DNA from: CAXMNX01 sp964194845
GTDB taxonomy: Bacteria > Pseudomonadota > Alphaproteobacteria > Rhodobacterales > Rhodobacteraceae
Assembly: GCA_964194845.1 (NCBI GenBank)
Contig: CAXMNX010000054.1
Location: 15,093-79,092, forward strand
Direction of reading: 5' to 3'
Length of the DNA stretch: 64,000 nucleotides
Positions 7,788-16,964 of this stretch are shown one piece after another (within the stretch, counting starts at the first letter, position 1; each line of letters starts with the position of its first letter). Below the pieces are notes generated by a model that did no database searches, had not been told where the DNA came from, and saw only the letters and a program-made list of their open reading frames with translations. A program made the position numbers and the translations under genes.

Positions 7788-10220
7788 ATGACCATTCCTG
7801 CGCACGCCCGTGTTGTGATCATCGGCGGTGGCGTCATCGGCTGTTCGGTCGCTTATCATCTGGCGAAAATGGGCTGGAACGACGTGGTGTTGATGGAAAG
7901 GAAGCGCCTCACGTCCGGCACAACCTGGCACGCCGCCGGGTTGATCGGTCAGCTTCGCGCCACCTCCAACATGACGAAACTGGCGAAATATACAGCCGAT
8001 CTCTACACCACAATTGAAAAGGAAACCGGTGTCGCAACCGGCTATCGTCAGTGCGGATCGATTTCGGTCGCACTGACAGCCGAACGGCGCGAAGAACTGC
8101 TCCGCTCGGCCTCGATGGCGCGGTCTTTCGGCGTTCCGGTGGAAGAGATCTCGCCCGCCGAAGTCAAAGACCGCTATCCGCATATCGAGGTCGGCGACGT
8201 CACCCAGGGCCTGTGGCTGCCGACCGACGGGCAGGGCGATCCGGCCAACATTACGCTCGCACTCGCAAAAGGCGCCAGACAGCACGGCGCGAAAACCATG
8301 GAAGGCGTGAAGGTCACGAATATCCACCGCGACGCGGGCCGCGTAACCGGTGTCGATTGGGAAACAGAAAAGGGAGAGGTGGGCCACACGTCCTGCGAAG
8401 CCATTGTAATCGCTTCAGGAATGTGGTCCCACCAGGTGGGCCGCATGGCCGGCGTCAACATACCCCTTCATGCCTGCGAACACTTCTACATTGTGACCGA
8501 AAGCATCGAGGGGCTAACGCAATTACCGGTCCTGCGGGTGCCCGACGAATGCGCGTATTACAAGGAGGACGCCGGAAAAATCCTGCTGGGCGCTTTCGAG
8601 CCGGTGTCCAAACCCTGGGGCATGAACGGCATCCCCGAGACATTCGAGTTTGACCAACTGCCCGAAGATTTCGACCACTTCGAGCCGATCCTGGCGAGTG
8701 CCGTCGAACGCCTGCCGATCTTGGCCGAGGCAGGCATCCACACGTTCTTCAATGGCCCCGAAAGCTTCACGCCCGACGACGCATATCACCTTGGACTTGC
8801 GCCCGGATCGGACAACATCTGGGTCGCGGCAGGGTTCAATTCAATCGGCATTCAATCGGCGGGCGGTGCGGGCATGGCGCTGGCGGAATGGATGGAAGCG
8901 GGCGAGAAGCCCTTCGATCTGGGCGACGTCGATATCGCCCGGATGCAGCCATTTCAGGGCAACAAACATTACCTCCATGACCGCTCGGTCGAAACGCTTG
9001 GCCTTCTTTACGCTGATCATTTTCCTTACCGACAGAAAGCCACCGCGCGCGGCGTCCGCCGCACGCCGTTTCACGCGCATCTATTGGAACGCGGCGGCGT
9101 GATGGGCGAAGCTGCGGGCTGGGAACGCGCGAATTGGTTTGCCGACGACGGGGAGGCGCGCGAATACCGCTACACTTGGGGTCGGCAAAACTGGTTCGAA
9201 AACTCGGCCCGCGAACACATGGCGGTGCGCGAAAATGTCGGGCTTTATGACATGTCGTCCTTCGGCAAGCTTCGCGTCGAAGGCCCGGATGCGCAAGCGT
9301 TTCTGAACCGTGTCTGCGGTGGCCAGATGGCGGTCGCGCCGGGCAAGATCGTCTATACGCAATTTCTGAACTCCACCGGCGGGATCGAGGCCGATGTCAC
9401 CGTCACGCGGCTGACCGAGACCGCCTATCTGGTGGTCACGCCTGCTGCCACGCGGCTTGCCGATCAGACCTGGCTCAACCGCCATCTGGGCGAGGATCGC
9501 GCGATCGTCACCGATGTCACCGCGGGCGAAGGCGTGCTGGCGATCATGGGGCCACGGGCGCGGGAGGTGATGCAAAGAGTCAGCCCCGCAGATTGGTCAA
9601 ACGAGGTGCATCCCTTTGGTTTCGCCCGGGAAATCGAGATCGGATACGCCCACGCGCGCGCCCATCGCGTGTCCTATGTCGGCGAGTTGGGCTGGGAGCT
9701 ATATATCTCCTCCGATATGTGCGGGCATGTCTTCGAGACAATCGCCGAGGCAGGGCAGGACTTCGATCTGAAACCCGTCGGCATGCACGCGATGGACAGC
9801 CTGCGCATCGAAAAAGCCTTCCGTCATTTTGGCCACGACATCACCTGCGAAGACAACGTGATCGATGCAGGGCTCGGCTTTGCGGTCAAGACGGAAAAGT
9901 CCGACTTCATCGGTCGCGACGCGGTGCTGAGGCGAAAAGAAAAGGGGCCGAAGCTGCGGATGCTTCAGTTCAAGCTCGCCGATCCCGAACCACTTTTGTT
10001 CCACAACGAGGGCATCCTGAAGGATGGCGAATTCGTTGGTTATCTGTCGTCGGGCAACTACGGCCATTACCTCGGCGCGGCGATCGGTATGGGATACGTG
10101 CCCGCTGAAATGGCAAAGGACGCAAACGGCTGGGAGATCGAAGTCGCAGGTCGGCGCGTCGCAGCGCAGGTATCGCTTCGCCCGATGTACGATCCGAAAT
10201 CGGAGCGTATGCGCGGCTAG
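7788..10220 (+). CDS. FAD-dependent dehydrogenase with GcvT domain (second copy)
   Basis: The 810-residue protein has the same architecture as the product of the 3504 gene. It has GGGVIG (13-18), the covalent-FAD type motif GTTWHAAG (His48), a middle FAO_M segment, and a GcvT domain in the C-terminal half (IMGPRAREVM, LRIEKAFRHFGHDIT). It is diverged from the other two copies over most of the length, so separate substrates are likely. The closest functional families are dimethylglycine and sarcosine dehydrogenases. It ends the operon that starts at 3504, and its TAG stop shares the sequence CTAG with the stop of the convergent DUF4387 gene. Confidence 0.93.
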   Translation: MTIPAHARVVIIGGGVIGCSVAYHLAKMGWNDVVLMERKRLTSGTTWHAAGLIGQLRATSNMTKLAKYTADLYTTIEKETGVATGYRQCGSISVALTAERREELLRSASMARSFGVPVEEISPAEVKDRYPHIEVGDVTQGLWLPTDGQGDPANITLALAKGARQHGAKTMEGVKVTNIHRDAGRVTGVDWETEKGEVGHTSCEAIVIASGMWSHQVGRMAGVNIPLHACEHFYIVTESIEGLTQLPVLRVPDECAYYKEDAGKILLGAFEPVSKPWGMNGIPETFEFDQLPEDFDHFEPILASAVERLPILAEAGIHTFFNGPESFTPDDAYHLGLAPGSDNIWVAAGFNSIGIQSAGGAGMALAEWMEAGEKPFDLGDVDIARMQPFQGNKHYLHDRSVETLGLLYADHFPYRQKATARGVRRTPFHAHLLERGGVMGEAAGWERANWFADDGEAREYRYTWGRQNWFENSAREHMAVRENVGLYDMSSFGKLRVEGPDAQAFLNRVCGGQMAVAPGKIVYTQFLNSTGGIEADVTVTRLTETAYLVVTPAATRLADQTWLNRHLGEDRAIVTDVTAGEGVLAIMGPRAREVMQRVSPADWSNEVHPFGFAREIEIGYAHARAHRVSYVGELGWELYISSDMCGHVFETIAEAGQDFDLKPVGMHAMDSLRIEKAFRHFGHDITCEDNVIDAGLGFAVKTEKSDFIGRDAVLRRKEKGPKLRMLQFKLADPEPLLFHNEGILKDGEFVGYLSSGNYGHYLGAAIGMGYVPAEMAKDANGWEIEVAGRRVAAQVSLRPMYDPKSERMRG

Positions 10221-10519
10221 GCGATCTCCGTCTCGGCCACCAGCGATGCCAACGCCGCACCGTGCATATCGCGGTCGCGGATCGTGCCTTGCACATGCAG
10301 ACGCGGGATCGACAGTTTGACGACATTCAGATCGGCGATGTCGAACCGCTTCAGCGTCTGCACCGGTGTCCCAAGCAATCCCGCGACAACCGATGTATCA
10401 AGGCCATCCCGAACCTGCTCATAAGCTTCTGAACTATCACAGAATATATCGATGGTAATCCAGAACGGCCCGGCATTTTTGGACCGTACTTTCTGGGCAA
10501 TGTCGCGCAGTTCAGGCAT
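10217..10519 (-). CDS. DUF4387 family protein
   Basis: This small 100-residue protein matches the DUF4387 pattern: ELRDIAQKVRSKNAGPFWIT at the N-terminus and KLSIPRLHVQGTIRDRDMHG near the C-terminus. It overlaps the AtuA-family gene by 8 bases. DUF4387 is often found next to, or fused with, DUF1446/AtuA proteins, so the two are likely subunits of one enzyme. No reaction can be assigned from sequence. It is the last gene of the minus-strand TTT operon. Confidence 0.87.
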   Translation of the reverse strand: MPELRDIAQKVRSKNAGPFWITIDIFCDSSEAYEQVRDGLDTSVVAGLLGTPVQTLKRFDIADLNVVKLSIPRLHVQGTIRDRDMHGAALASLVAETEIA

Positions 10520-11864
10520 CCACGACCTCCAGCGTAAATGCCTCCATCGGATCGTCCAGATGCATCACGTGGTTCAGGCAAAACTCATAGATCGCGCCCC
10601 GGTCAATCTCGGCCGGTGAAAAAGGGAACGCGAAGGTTGGCTGTTCTTCCTCGGCCGTCAATGGATGGTGCAGCAGGTAGGGGTTCAGGAGCTTGCCAAT
10701 TTCGCCCGAAAGTGTCGCGGTCTTCGCCGTGACGATGCCCAGGGCGCCAACCTCCACCGGGTCGCCTTGCCGCATTTCAAGCGCGCCAAGCGTCGCGTTC
10801 TGGCCGATCAGACGAACCTCGATGTTGAAGTCATCTGCGCCCGCCGACGTGCGTTTTATCGCCTTTTCGGTGCATCGAACCTCGATATCCCGCGCCCAAT
10901 CCTCGGCACTCTCGACGTAGCGGGGATCGCGCAGCAGTGCGAGCAGGATCGTCTGATACCCAACCACCCGCGCGCCTTCGAGCTTCACAGTATAACTTGG
11001 CGCCGTCTTCCAGCACGATCCGGTGACGCGAACCCGCTTTTCGTCCAACGCCTCGTATCGGGCATTGGTTACATCGAGCGTGCCACCCGGTTCGTGCAGC
11101 AAAAACGGGTCAGAGTTCTCGTAGAGCATGTGTGCCGACACCGTATGCGGCGTCGCATTGGCGCCATCGGCCAGCGGTGTCAGGACAAAACCGTCGCCCT
11201 CATAGTCGATCTGCAAGACACCCGATTGCGGGTTCGTCGCGCACAAAGCGCCGCACTCGCCGATCTTCGCCCCATGCCAAGCAAGCCCGGCATCAATTCC
11301 CTGCGCGATGGGCAGGGCTGCGATGATCGCGGTGTCGGTGGTTCGCCCTGCGATGATGATGTCTGCGCCGGTATCAATCGCGGCATTCACCTGCTCAATG
11401 CCAGCCAGTGCGACGATATTCGTGCAGCTATTGATCAGCTCCGCGTCAATCTCCGGCGCTGGCGTCAAAGGTGTGATTTTCCCAAGCGCCAACGCGGTCG
11501 CGACGCGATCCCGCGCCTGATCCGATTTCAGAACTGCGATCTTGGCTGTGTGGCCGGTCTCGGTCAGCACCTCGCGGGTGATTTCAACCAGCCAATCCAC
11601 CGCATCACCTGCGCCGCAGGTTCCGGCAGTGCCGACGATCAGCGGGCATTTCGCGCGCCGCGCGGCGTCGATCAGGGTTGCCCATTCGGTTTTGGTCGAT
11701 GATCGTGCGTATTTGCTGACGCCCCGGCCCAGATAGGACGGCCCGCTGTCGGTAGAGCCTCCGTCAATCGCAATCAGATCAGGCTTTGCCGCAATCCCGC
11801 GCTCAAGCGCTTGGGCGTCCCAGCCAAGGCCAAGCGCACCGGAGGGGACAAGAATTCGGACCAT
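10512..11864 (-). CDS. AtuA-like (DUF1446) family protein
   Basis: The 450-residue protein has the DUF1446 signature: GGSTDSGPSYLG near the N-terminus, LIVGTAGTCGAGDAVDW, and the later NSCTNIVALAGIEQVN and IIAGRTTDTAI. AtuA is required for acyclic terpene utilisation in Pseudomonas, but many members occur in non-terpene contexts. Here it follows a complete TTT transporter, with the ATG at 11864 one base from the tctA stop, and precedes DUF4387. That suggests it acts on the carboxylate taken up by the transporter. The terpene role should not be assumed. Confidence 0.88.
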   Translation of the reverse strand: MVRILVPSGALGLGWDAQALERGIAAKPDLIAIDGGSTDSGPSYLGRGVSKYARSSTKTEWATLIDAARRAKCPLIVGTAGTCGAGDAVDWLVEITREVLTETGHTAKIAVLKSDQARDRVATALALGKITPLTPAPEIDAELINSCTNIVALAGIEQVNAAIDTGADIIIAGRTTDTAIIAALPIAQGIDAGLAWHGAKIGECGALCATNPQSGVLQIDYEGDGFVLTPLADGANATPHTVSAHMLYENSDPFLLHEPGGTLDVTNARYEALDEKRVRVTGSCWKTAPSYTVKLEGARVVGYQTILLALLRDPRYVESAEDWARDIEVRCTEKAIKRTSAGADDFNIEVRLIGQNATLGALEMRQGDPVEVGALGIVTAKTATLSGEIGKLLNPYLLHHPLTAEEEQPTFAFPFSPAEIDRGAIYEFCLNHVMHLDDPMEAFTLEVVDA

Positions 11865-11865
11865 A

Positions 11866-13371
11866 TCAATCGGTTATTGCCTGCGGCTTCTTCAGAATCT
11901 TGCGCAGGAACATCGGCGCGACAAACCCCACAATGGCTGCGATCCAAAGCCCTGTGGCAATAGGTGACGAGAAGAGATAGCTGACTTCGCCGTCCGACAA
12001 CGTCATCGCGCGGCGCAGTGCGTCCTCCATATTCCCGCCCAGCAGGATGCCGAGTATCACCGGAACCGTCGGCACGTCGAGTTTCCGCAGGAAATAGCCA
12101 AGCACGCCAAACGCCACCATCAAAAGCAGATCAAAGAAACTCCCCGAAAGCGAGAAGATCCCAACAAATGAGATCATCGTCACGCCGGGCAAAAGGATCC
12201 ACGCCGGCACCATCAGAACTTTGACGAAGATCTTCACCATCGGCACGTTCATCAGCAGAAGAACGAAGTTTGCAATCAGCAGCGACGCGATAAGGCCCCA
12301 GACCACCTCGGGCCGTTCGGTAAACAGCGTCGGTCCGGGCGTGATGTTAAGCGTCATAAGAAGTGCGAGCAAAACCGCGGTTGTACCCGACCCCGGCACG
12401 CCCAGCGTCAGCATTGGAACAAGCGCACCACCGGCGGCAGCGTTGTTGCCCGCCTCTGGTGCCGCCACGCCTTTCGGCACACCGGTGCCAAAGCCGCCCT
12501 TTTCACCCGCTATCGCTTTTTCAGTCATATAGGCCAGGAACGATCCCAGCGACGCGCCTGCACCGGGCAAAATACCTGCGATAAAACCAACACCCGAAGA
12601 TCGCAGCATGGTCCATTTGGTTTCGAATATATCCTTCCAGGGGATTGTTACCTTCTCAAGCTTCACGCCGATGGAAGAACCCAGCCCGTGGCTTTCGATG
12701 AAAAAGAACACCTCGGCAATGGCAAACAGCCCAACGATGGCCACAAGAAAGTCAACGCCGTCAAACAGGTGCAAATTTCCGCCCGTCAGGCGCGGCAAAC
12801 CGGATGACGAATCGACGCCAATCGTGGCAATGCCCAAGCCAATACAGGCAGCGATTGCGGCCTTGGCCTGATTGTTCGACGCCATCCCGCCGAGCGTGCA
12901 AAACGCCAACAGATAAAGCGCAAAATACTCCGCCGGGCCGAACAGGAAGGCTACGCGCGCCAGCGTCGGGGCAAGCAGCATCAATCCGATTGTCGCCAGC
13001 AATGCTCCAACGAAAGACGCAACGCCAGACAGAACCAGCGCATCGCCAGCGCGTCCCTGCTTGGCCATCGGATACCCATCCAGCGTCGTCATTAGTGCGG
13101 GTTCGTCGCCGGGAATGTTCAAAAGGATCGAGCTTATCCGCCCGCCATACATCGCGCCATAATAGACCGACGTCATCAGGACCAAAGCAGAAGTCGCATC
13201 AAGGCCCAGCGTGAATGTAATTGGGATCAGTATAGCAACGCCGTTGGACGGACCCAGACCCGGCAACGCGCCGATGATCGTTCCAAGAAAGCAGCCGCAG
13301 ACGGCCAGAAACAACGTATAGGGCGAAAGTGCGACGCTAAATCCAAGAGCGAGGTTGGCAAGAAGGTCCAT
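11866..13371 (-). CDS. tctA: Tripartite tricarboxylate transporter large permease TctA
   Basis: The 501-residue, highly hydrophobic protein has about twelve membrane helices. It carries the TctA signatures GALPGLGPSNGVAILIPITF (near residues 34-53) and GILPGAGASLGSFLAYMTEK. TctA is the major membrane subunit of the secondary, binding-protein-dependent TTT system and uses an ion gradient. It lies immediately downstream of tctB and upstream of the AtuA-like gene, all in one compact operon. The substrate is not citrate by default, since TTT systems take up a wide range of carboxylates. Confidence 0.95.
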   Translation of the reverse strand: MDLLANLALGFSVALSPYTLFLAVCGCFLGTIIGALPGLGPSNGVAILIPITFTLGLDATSALVLMTSVYYGAMYGGRISSILLNIPGDEPALMTTLDGYPMAKQGRAGDALVLSGVASFVGALLATIGLMLLAPTLARVAFLFGPAEYFALYLLAFCTLGGMASNNQAKAAIAACIGLGIATIGVDSSSGLPRLTGGNLHLFDGVDFLVAIVGLFAIAEVFFFIESHGLGSSIGVKLEKVTIPWKDIFETKWTMLRSSGVGFIAGILPGAGASLGSFLAYMTEKAIAGEKGGFGTGVPKGVAAPEAGNNAAAGGALVPMLTLGVPGSGTTAVLLALLMTLNITPGPTLFTERPEVVWGLIASLLIANFVLLLMNVPMVKIFVKVLMVPAWILLPGVTMISFVGIFSLSGSFFDLLLMVAFGVLGYFLRKLDVPTVPVILGILLGGNMEDALRRAMTLSDGEVSYLFSSPIATGLWIAAIVGFVAPMFLRKILKKPQAITD

Positions 13372-13372
13372 A

Positions 13373-13861
13373 TCAATGCCCTACAAACGGAATGAGGATT
13401 GATATTGCTTCCCAGAGCTTTGCAGCAGTCGGGATCCTGTAGGCCACGATATTGCCAAGGCCCAGGGCGTATTTGAACAGCACAAACAGGCCGAGCGACA
13501 GACCCAAACCAGCCAAAGCCGCCGGACCGGCGCGGGGAGAAATTTGAAAACTCAGGATACCGGCTGCAATCGCGGTCGGAGCCAGAAACCCAAGCGGCTT
13601 CAACAAAACCGAATAGATCGCAAGCACCAGCACCGCGATCCCCATCGCAATCCATGTGCGCGAGGCGGGCCAATCAGGATCCGGGTCCGGTTTGAAAAGG
13701 ATCACAAACGAACACACTGCCGCAACACCGCCGATTAACAACGGGAACAACTTGGGCAGGTATTCGCCGGAAAACATGTTCGTCTGAATTTGTGTGGCAG
13801 CCGCGAGATACGCGACTGCCGTGATCAAAGTGATCAGACCGAATATTCGGTCTGATGGCAT
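13373..13861 (-). CDS. tctB: Tripartite tricarboxylate transporter small permease TctB
   Basis: The 162-residue protein has four predicted membrane helices, including ITLITAVAYLAAATQIQ near the start and a conserved LFPLLIGGVAAV segment. It has the size and position of TctB, the small membrane subunit. The ATG at 13861 shares one base with the TAA stop of tctC. The tctA ATG lies two bases after its own stop. The sequence is weakly conserved as usual for TctB, so the call leans on context as well as topology. Confidence 0.9.
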   Translation of the reverse strand: MPSDRIFGLITLITAVAYLAAATQIQTNMFSGEYLPKLFPLLIGGVAAVCSFVILFKPDPDPDWPASRTWIAMGIAVLVLAIYSVLLKPLGFLAPTAIAAGILSFQISPRAGPAALAGLGLSLGLFVLFKYALGLGNIVAYRIPTAAKLWEAISILIPFVGH

Positions 13862-14823
13862 TACTGGAGAACTCCCAGCTCTTTTGACATGGCGTTGATG
13901 TCGACAACCAGGCCGTCAACATAGGACTGGAAATCGCCACCGACTTTTGTAAATGGTGCCAGACCGTTATCGGTCATGGCTTTTGCCCACTCGTCGCTAT
14001 CCGCGACTTGCTGCAACTTGCCCGCCCACTCGGCGAATTTCTCGTCCGAGATGCCTTTGGGCACGTAAAGGCCGCGCCAGTTCACGGCAACCACGTCATA
14101 GCCTTGCTCCTTGGCGGTCGGGATGTCTTCAAAGCCCGGTACGCGCTCGTCTGTCAAAACTGCGATAACGCGAATGTCACCATTTGCCAGGAAGCTGACG
14201 ACTTCGGACATGTCACCGGTCATCGCCTGGGTAAAGCCACCTACGGTTTGGGTGATGGCGTCTGCGCCACCGTCAAGACCGATATATTTTACCTTCGTGA
14301 TGTCGGTAAATCCGCCTTCTTTGAGGATCATCAATGGCTTCAGATGGTCGAAACCACCGACCGCGGAACCACCTGCAAACGCTACTGAGCCGGGATCGGC
14401 TATGATGGCGTCGATCAGGTCACCCAGGCCCTGGTAAGGGCTGTCGGCCGCTACAACGATGACGCCCGGGTCAGCACCGATAGCGCCAACAAAGCGCACC
14501 TGGTCTGCCGTCATGCCCGCATAGGCATTTTGCGCAAGACGCGTGGTGGTTGCCGAAGACGCGGCGATGATCAGATCGGCATCGTCAGCGCGCTCGGATA
14601 CAACGTGGTTGTAAGCCAATCCGCCACCGGCACCTGGCATGTTGGTAACTTGTATGGGCTGATCCACAGCACCGATGTCAAACATGATCTTGCCGATCTG
14701 GCGGCAGGTAAAGTCCCAGCCACCGCCGGGGTTCGCAGGCGCGATGCACTCGGCAGCTTGTGCGAATCCGCCGACAAGGCAAAACGCGGCAGATAGCCCA
14801 AGCGCTCTATATTCCATTTTCAT
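13861..14823 (-). CDS. tctC: TTT substrate-binding protein TctC (Bug family)
   Basis: I choose the ATG at 14823. It is preceded by a strong GGGAGG ribosome site and gives a clean signal peptide (MKMEYRALGLSAAFCLVGG, cut near AQA-AE). The 320-residue periplasmic protein has the Bug/TctC fold, with the PANPGGGWDFTCRQIG motif in the first strand-loop and GGGLAYNHVV further on. It captures the substrate for TctAB and, in characterised TTT systems, can also signal to the sensor kinase. The gene is divergent from a response regulator and separated from it by 96 bases. Confidence 0.94.
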   Translation of the reverse strand: MKMEYRALGLSAAFCLVGGFAQAAECIAPANPGGGWDFTCRQIGKIMFDIGAVDQPIQVTNMPGAGGGLAYNHVVSERADDADLIIAASSATTTRLAQNAYAGMTADQVRFVGAIGADPGVIVVAADSPYQGLGDLIDAIIADPGSVAFAGGSAVGGFDHLKPLMILKEGGFTDITKVKYIGLDGGADAITQTVGGFTQAMTGDMSEVVSFLANGDIRVIAVLTDERVPGFEDIPTAKEQGYDVVAVNWRGLYVPKGISDEKFAEWAGKLQQVADSDEWAKAMTDNGLAPFTKVGGDFQSYVDGLVVDINAMSKELGVLQ

Positions 14824-14879
14824 AGTGTCCTCCCATTTGACTTGGCGGTTTGCTCCGCTCATGCTGATAGACCGTATGG

Positions 14880-14899
14880 ACCTGACACAGACCTGTCAC
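14880..14899. promoter_or_regulatory. 11-bp phased direct repeat, candidate response-regulator site
   Basis: In the 96-base gap between divergent tctC and the response regulator, ACCTGACAC at 14880 is repeated as ACCTGTCAC at 14891. The shift is 11 bases (one helical turn). OmpR/PhoB-type regulators usually bind tandem direct repeats with this period. The site lies 57 bases upstream of the tctC start and 40 bases upstream of the regulator start. It could therefore serve either promoter. Assignment to the adjacent regulator is inference. Confidence 0.5.
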
Positions 14900-14919
14900 G
14901 AAAGAAAAAACCCGCCGTC

Positions 14920-15588
14920 ATGCGCTTTCTGCTGATCGAGGACAACCAGAACCTGGCGAGCGCCGTTGTCGAACGGCTCCAGCTCGATGGTCACGCCGTC
15001 GATCATGCGGGCACTTTGCAGGCGGCCTACGACTGTATCGCGGCGGCTGATTACGACTTGATTTTGCTGGATATTATGCTTCCAGATGGTGATGGGCGCA
15101 CGTTTCTTCAGCGCCACCGTATGGCCGAAAAAAGAACGCCGGTGATCGTGACGACAGCGCGGTCTGCGGTGTCCGATCGCGTCGGCCTTCTGGACCTTGG
15201 CGCCGACGATTATATCACCAAACCATTCGATTTCTCGGAACTTGAAGCGCGGTGTCGGGCCGTCCTGCGGCGCAGGGGCGGCATTGCCGCGAACCAGATA
15301 ACCTTTGCCGATGTCGTTCTGGACGCCACTGCGGGCGAGCTTCGGATCGGCGACCAGCGAGAAACCCTTCGCAATCGCGAGCTGCGTCTTCTGGAGGTTT
15401 TCTTTTCCTCGCCCGGACAGGTTTTTTCCAAATCGCACCTGATGGACCGGCTGTTTTCCTTCGCTGATGACGTCGGCGAAAACGCGATCGAGGTTTACGT
15501 TGGCCGTATCCGCAAGCGGCTTGAGCCGTCCAAGGCGGGCATTGAGACGGTGCGCGGTCTTGGCTATCGACTAGTAGACCTTCAGTGA
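14920..15588 (+). CDS. OmpR/PhoB-family response regulator (TctD/PgtA-like context)
   Basis: The ATG at 14920 begins directly with the receiver domain (MRFLLIEDNQNLA), and the longer open frame upstream adds no domain. The receiver shows the acidic pair ED at 7-8, phospho-acceptor D51 (LLLDIMLPDGDG), the switch region VTTARS and the lysine in TKPFD. A winged-helix DNA-binding domain follows (about 130-222, with REL RLLEVFFSSPG-type motif and VYVGRIRKRLEP). It overlaps the sensor kinase start by 4 bases (GTGA). Its position opposite tctC strongly suggests control of the TTT operon. Confidence 0.95.
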   Translation: MRFLLIEDNQNLASAVVERLQLDGHAVDHAGTLQAAYDCIAAADYDLILLDIMLPDGDGRTFLQRHRMAEKRTPVIVTTARSAVSDRVGLLDLGADDYITKPFDFSELEARCRAVLRRRGGIAANQITFADVVLDATAGELRIGDQRETLRNRELRLLEVFFSSPGQVFSKSHLMDRLFSFADDVGENAIEVYVGRIRKRLEPSKAGIETVRGLGYRLVDLQ

Positions 15589-16964
15589 CCGAAGCCAGGA
15601 TCACCGGATCGATCCGCCGGCGGTTGTTTCTGCAACTTGTTGCAATTGCAGCGCTTTTGTCGGTCTCTCTGTTCTTTGTTATCCGCGGCCTGGCCGAAAC
15701 GGCGGCCGAAGCCACCCAGGACGGCATCCTGGCGGCCTCAGCCACATCCATCGCCGATGCGCTTCGATCCGACGCCGGCGCGATCACGCTCGATCTGCCC
15801 TATTCGGCACTTTCCATGCTTGGCGCGATCAATCAGGACCGGGTGTTTTACCGCGTGGTCGTCGACGGCGCGACGCTGACCGGATACGACGATCTGCCGT
15901 CCCCGGACGATGCCCCCACGATCTCGGAAAGCTCTTTCCTGACCTTCGATTATCGCGGTGACGAGGTGCGGATGGTGTCGGTAACGCGCGCCGTCAGCAC
16001 CGAGGGTGCGCCTGCGAATGTAATGATATCCGTGGCCCAAACGCGCACAGGGCTGGCAGTTATCACCCGGCGGATTACCGGGATCGCGACCGCCGCCGGT
16101 GTCGGGTTTTTTCTTGTTGCAACCGCACTTAGCCTTCTTGCCGCCCGGTCGGCCTTGCGGCCCATCGGACAAATGACGGCATCAGTGACCAGACGAGGCC
16201 CCGGTGATCTGCGCCCGCTGGAAATTGACACACCGACCGAGTTGTCGCCATTTGTCGATGCACTGAACAACTTCATCTCGCGGCTCGGCGCATCGCTTCA
16301 GCGATCCGAAGATCTGATCGTCGAAGCCGCGCATCGGGTGCGAACGCCGCTCGCCACCGTCCGCGCCAAGGCCGAGGTTACGCATCGGAAACTGAACAAA
16401 CCCGAACACAAACAAGCGATGCGCGAAATGATCCGCGCCATCGACGAAAGTTCGCGTTCTGCCGGGCAGCTTCTGGATCATGCGATGGTCACTTTCCGGT
16501 CTGACAACCTTGCGGCCGAAGATGTCGATCTAGTTGAGATTGTTCGGGAAACCGCCTCGCGCCTTGAACCCACCGCCGGGCTTAAGGACGTCATCATCCG
16601 AACCGAAGTCCCCAACCTGACACCACCGTTCAAAGGCGATTGGCTGCTGATTCAAAGTGCGCTGCAAAACATGCTCGACAACGCGATCAAATACTCGCCG
16701 GACGACAGTCTGATCGACGTGTCGCTTTCGCTAAATGGCGAAATACGTTTGTCGTGCAAGGATCAGGGACGCGGGTTTGGGACGACAGACGTCGACACGC
16801 TCAAGTCGCGATTTGCACGCGGCACAAACGTTGACGACATCGTTGGATCGGGGCTTGGACTGACTATTGCTGAAGATGTCGCGCGCGCCCATGGCGGACT
16901 GCTTGAGATCAAACCGAACGACAAAGGAGAGGGCGCATGCGTCTCGCTTGTCTTTCCGCTCTGA
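15585..16964 (+). CDS. Sensor histidine kinase (TctE-like)
   Basis: A GTG start overlaps the regulator stop. The 459-residue membrane kinase has a first helix at about 14-34, a periplasmic sensor region of roughly 130 residues (TctE N-terminal type), and a second helix near 166-187. A HAMP-like linker leads to a HisKA domain with phospho-acceptor H250 in EAAHRVRTPLATVR. The ATPase domain shows the N box (LQNMLDNAIKYSP), G1 (CKDQGRGF) and G2 (GSGLGLTIAED). Its 3' end overlaps the next gene by 28 bases, so the kinase and the periplasmic protein after it are made together. Confidence 0.95.
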   Translation: MTEARITGSIRRRLFLQLVAIAALLSVSLFFVIRGLAETAAEATQDGILAASATSIADALRSDAGAITLDLPYSALSMLGAINQDRVFYRVVVDGATLTGYDDLPSPDDAPTISESSFLTFDYRGDEVRMVSVTRAVSTEGAPANVMISVAQTRTGLAVITRRITGIATAAGVGFFLVATALSLLAARSALRPIGQMTASVTRRGPGDLRPLEIDTPTELSPFVDALNNFISRLGASLQRSEDLIVEAAHRVRTPLATVRAKAEVTHRKLNKPEHKQAMREMIRAIDESSRSAGQLLDHAMVTFRSDNLAAEDVDLVEIVRETASRLEPTAGLKDVIIRTEVPNLTPPFKGDWLLIQSALQNMLDNAIKYSPDDSLIDVSLSLNGEIRLSCKDQGRGFGTTDVDTLKSRFARGTNVDDIVGSGLGLTIAEDVARAHGGLLEIKPNDKGEGACVSLVFPL

